Positions 5,466-6,079 of a stretch of DNA of 6,079 nt are shown here, piece by piece (positions within the stretch are counted from its first letter, which is position 1; every line of letters begins with the position of its first letter). Below the pieces are notes generated by a model. That model searched no databases. It saw nothing but the letters and a program-made list of their open reading frames with translations, and was not told the origin of the DNA. A program made the position numbers and the translations under genes. This stretch comes from Candidatus Spyradenecus faecavium (GTDB lineage Bacteria > Verrucomicrobiota > Kiritimatiellia > RFP12 > DVOR01): the NCBI GenBank assembly GCA_018713405.1, contig DVOR01000218.1:1-6079 (forward strand), given 5' to 3'.

Positions 5466-5495
5466 CCCTAATCTGCCCTAATCCGCGCAATCTGC
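5466..5495 (-). repeat. Three contiguous imperfect 10-bp repeats
   Basis: On the minus strand the units are GCAGATTGCG (5495-5486), CGGATTAGGG (5485-5476) and CAGATTAGGG (5475-5466), directly abutting and sharing a GATT core. The TAG stop of the upstream gene (5480-5478) is created inside the second unit. Another CAGATT lies nearby at 5441-5436. This looks like a short tandem-repeat remnant; its origin is unknown. Confidence 0.65.
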
Positions 5496-6079
5496 GGTTT
5501 TCCCCGCGTCGTGCCGGGCGGCGCGGGAGGCGGCGTCGGCGTCGATGAGGGCGCAGGCGGCGTCGGCGGCGGCGTCGGCCTCGTCGGGGGTGGCGCGGAG
5601 GTCGGCGTACTTGACGCGGTCGGCGGCGGCGAGGAAGGCCGCGAGGGCGTCTTGGGCGGGTTGGGAGACGGCGGCGCGGCGGGCGAGCCCGGCGAGGAAT
5701 TCCTGGGTGGTCTGGCGGGTGGCGCGGGTGGCGTAGGCGCGCTCGAAGTAGCGGCGGACGACGTCGGTGAGGGCGTAGTAGAAGCGTTTGACGCGGCCCT
5801 GCTGGGGCAGGCGCTCGGCGAGGAGGCGGCCGAGCTCCAGGCGGGCGCGTTCCTCGGGGCTGAGGGTGCGCTCGCGGAGGGCGCGGGCGAGGCGTTTGGC
5901 GCGGGGCCAGCCTAGGAGGACGAGGGCGGCGAGCAGGAGCAGGGCGCCGAGCCCCAGGCCGACCCACTTGGCGATGACCTGCCAGGGCGGCGGCACGCGC
6001 AGGGGGGCCCAGTCGACTTCGGGGGCACCGTCGGCGGCGGGGAGGGGCGGGGGCGCGGGGAAGGCGGCCAGGCGGGTGG
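5478..6079 (-). CDS. Bat/MoxR-locus single-pass membrane protein, 5' end outside window
   Basis: This is the last 199 residues of a protein whose start lies beyond the right edge. A GTG at 5996 could be read as a start, but the frame stays open to the edge and the residues before it form a proline-rich linker with a D-W-x-P-L-R-V-P-P-P-W stretch. That stretch resembles the segment before the membrane helix in small proteins of MoxR/DUF58/Bat operons, so I treat the gene as truncated. One membrane helix follows (about residues 34-57 of the visible part, rich in Leu/Ala/Gly). A basic cytoplasmic region comes next, with R-V-K-R-F-Y-Y-A-L-T-D-V-V-R-R-Y-F-E and then T-T-Q-E-F-L and R-V-K-Y-A-D motifs. 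This C-terminal pattern is typical of DUF4381-like or BatD-tail-like proteins. Its role is probably as a membrane adaptor of the Bat complex (inference). Its last six codons overlap a 10-bp tandem repeat, so the extreme C-terminus may be recently altered. The family assignment is from memory of the pattern; coding status is near certain. Confidence 0.8.
   Translation of the reverse strand, partial: TRLAAFPAPPPLPAADGAPEVDWAPLRVPPPWQVIAKWVGLGLGALLLLAALVLLGWPRAKRLARALRERTLSPEERARLELGRLLAERLPQQGRVKRFYYALTDVVRRYFERAYATRATRQTTQEFLAGLARRAAVSQPAQDALAAFLAAADRVKYADLRATPDEADAAADAACALIDADAASRAARHDAGKTADCAD

Larger units (their letters stand above)
5228..5477. other. 250-bp repeat-rich gap between membrane protein and lipoprotein genes
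   Basis: No gene or RNA gene is recognised here. The gap holds the end of the 10-bp tandem repeats, four inverted repeats, a purine tract on the plus strand (5305-5328, one pyrimidine at 5315) and the lipoprotein promoter. Local base composition is more AT-rich around 5410-5500 than in the genes. The packing of several unrelated hairpins is typical of accumulated dispersed repeats rather than of a structured non-coding RNA, but neither is proven. Confidence 0.5.

Noticed and set aside
5224..5967. A 247-residue minus-strand frame across the gap at 5228-5477
   Set aside because: It is an Arg/Pro-rich shadow of the membrane protein gene and runs through the hairpin cluster without any domain or start signal.

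Overview
The window is very GC-rich bacterial DNA. All convincing genes lie on the minus strand and read from high to low coordinates. It covers part of a Bat ("Bacteroides aerotolerance") type locus. Bat loci occur in Bacteroidetes, spirochaetes, proteobacteria and the Planctomycetes-Verrucomicrobia group, usually next to a MoxR ATPase and a DUF58 protein. The extreme GC content, the fused Bat proteins and the repeat-rich gaps make a Verrucomicrobia/Kiritimatiellota/Planctomycetes-type organism my best guess. That is an impression, because no rRNA or other marker gene is present.

Layout in the direction of transcription: (1) 6079-5478, the 3' part of a single-pass membrane protein of the kind that accompanies MoxR/DUF58/Bat genes. 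(2) 5477-5228, a 250-bp gap holding three contiguous 10-bp repeats, several perfect hairpin-forming inverted repeats, a purine tract and an extended -10 promoter. (3) 5227-4307, a 306-residue lipoprotein of unknown function. (4) 4306-4150, a 157-bp gap holding three evenly spaced palindromes, a strong G-quadruplex motif and a second extended -10 promoter. (5) 4149-2014, a BatD-like protein fused to a BatE-like TPR/membrane region. (6) 2017-1073, a second secreted BatD-like protein ending in an SH3-like segment. (7) 1076-1, a BatA/BatB-type von Willebrand factor A (VWA) protein with an intact metal site, entering a TPR region (BatC-like) where the window ends.

Genes 5, 6 and 7 are joined by two ATGA overlaps and form one translationally coupled unit. 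The expected picture is a membrane-anchored complex exposing VWA, beta-sandwich, TPR and SH3 modules to the periplasm, possibly acted on by a MoxR-type AAA+ ATPase encoded outside the window. The lipoprotein gene has its own promoter and ribosome binding site and may supply an outer- or inner-membrane-anchored partner.

The most notable points are the way the Bat modules are redistributed (two fusions, each keeping a signal-peptide-like hydrophobic segment at the junction, and an SH3 segment moved to the neighbouring gene), a batD start that looks leaderless, two promoters sharing one sequence, and the structured DNA in the two gaps. The long plus-strand open frames are low-complexity shadows of GC-rich coding DNA and are not annotated as genes.
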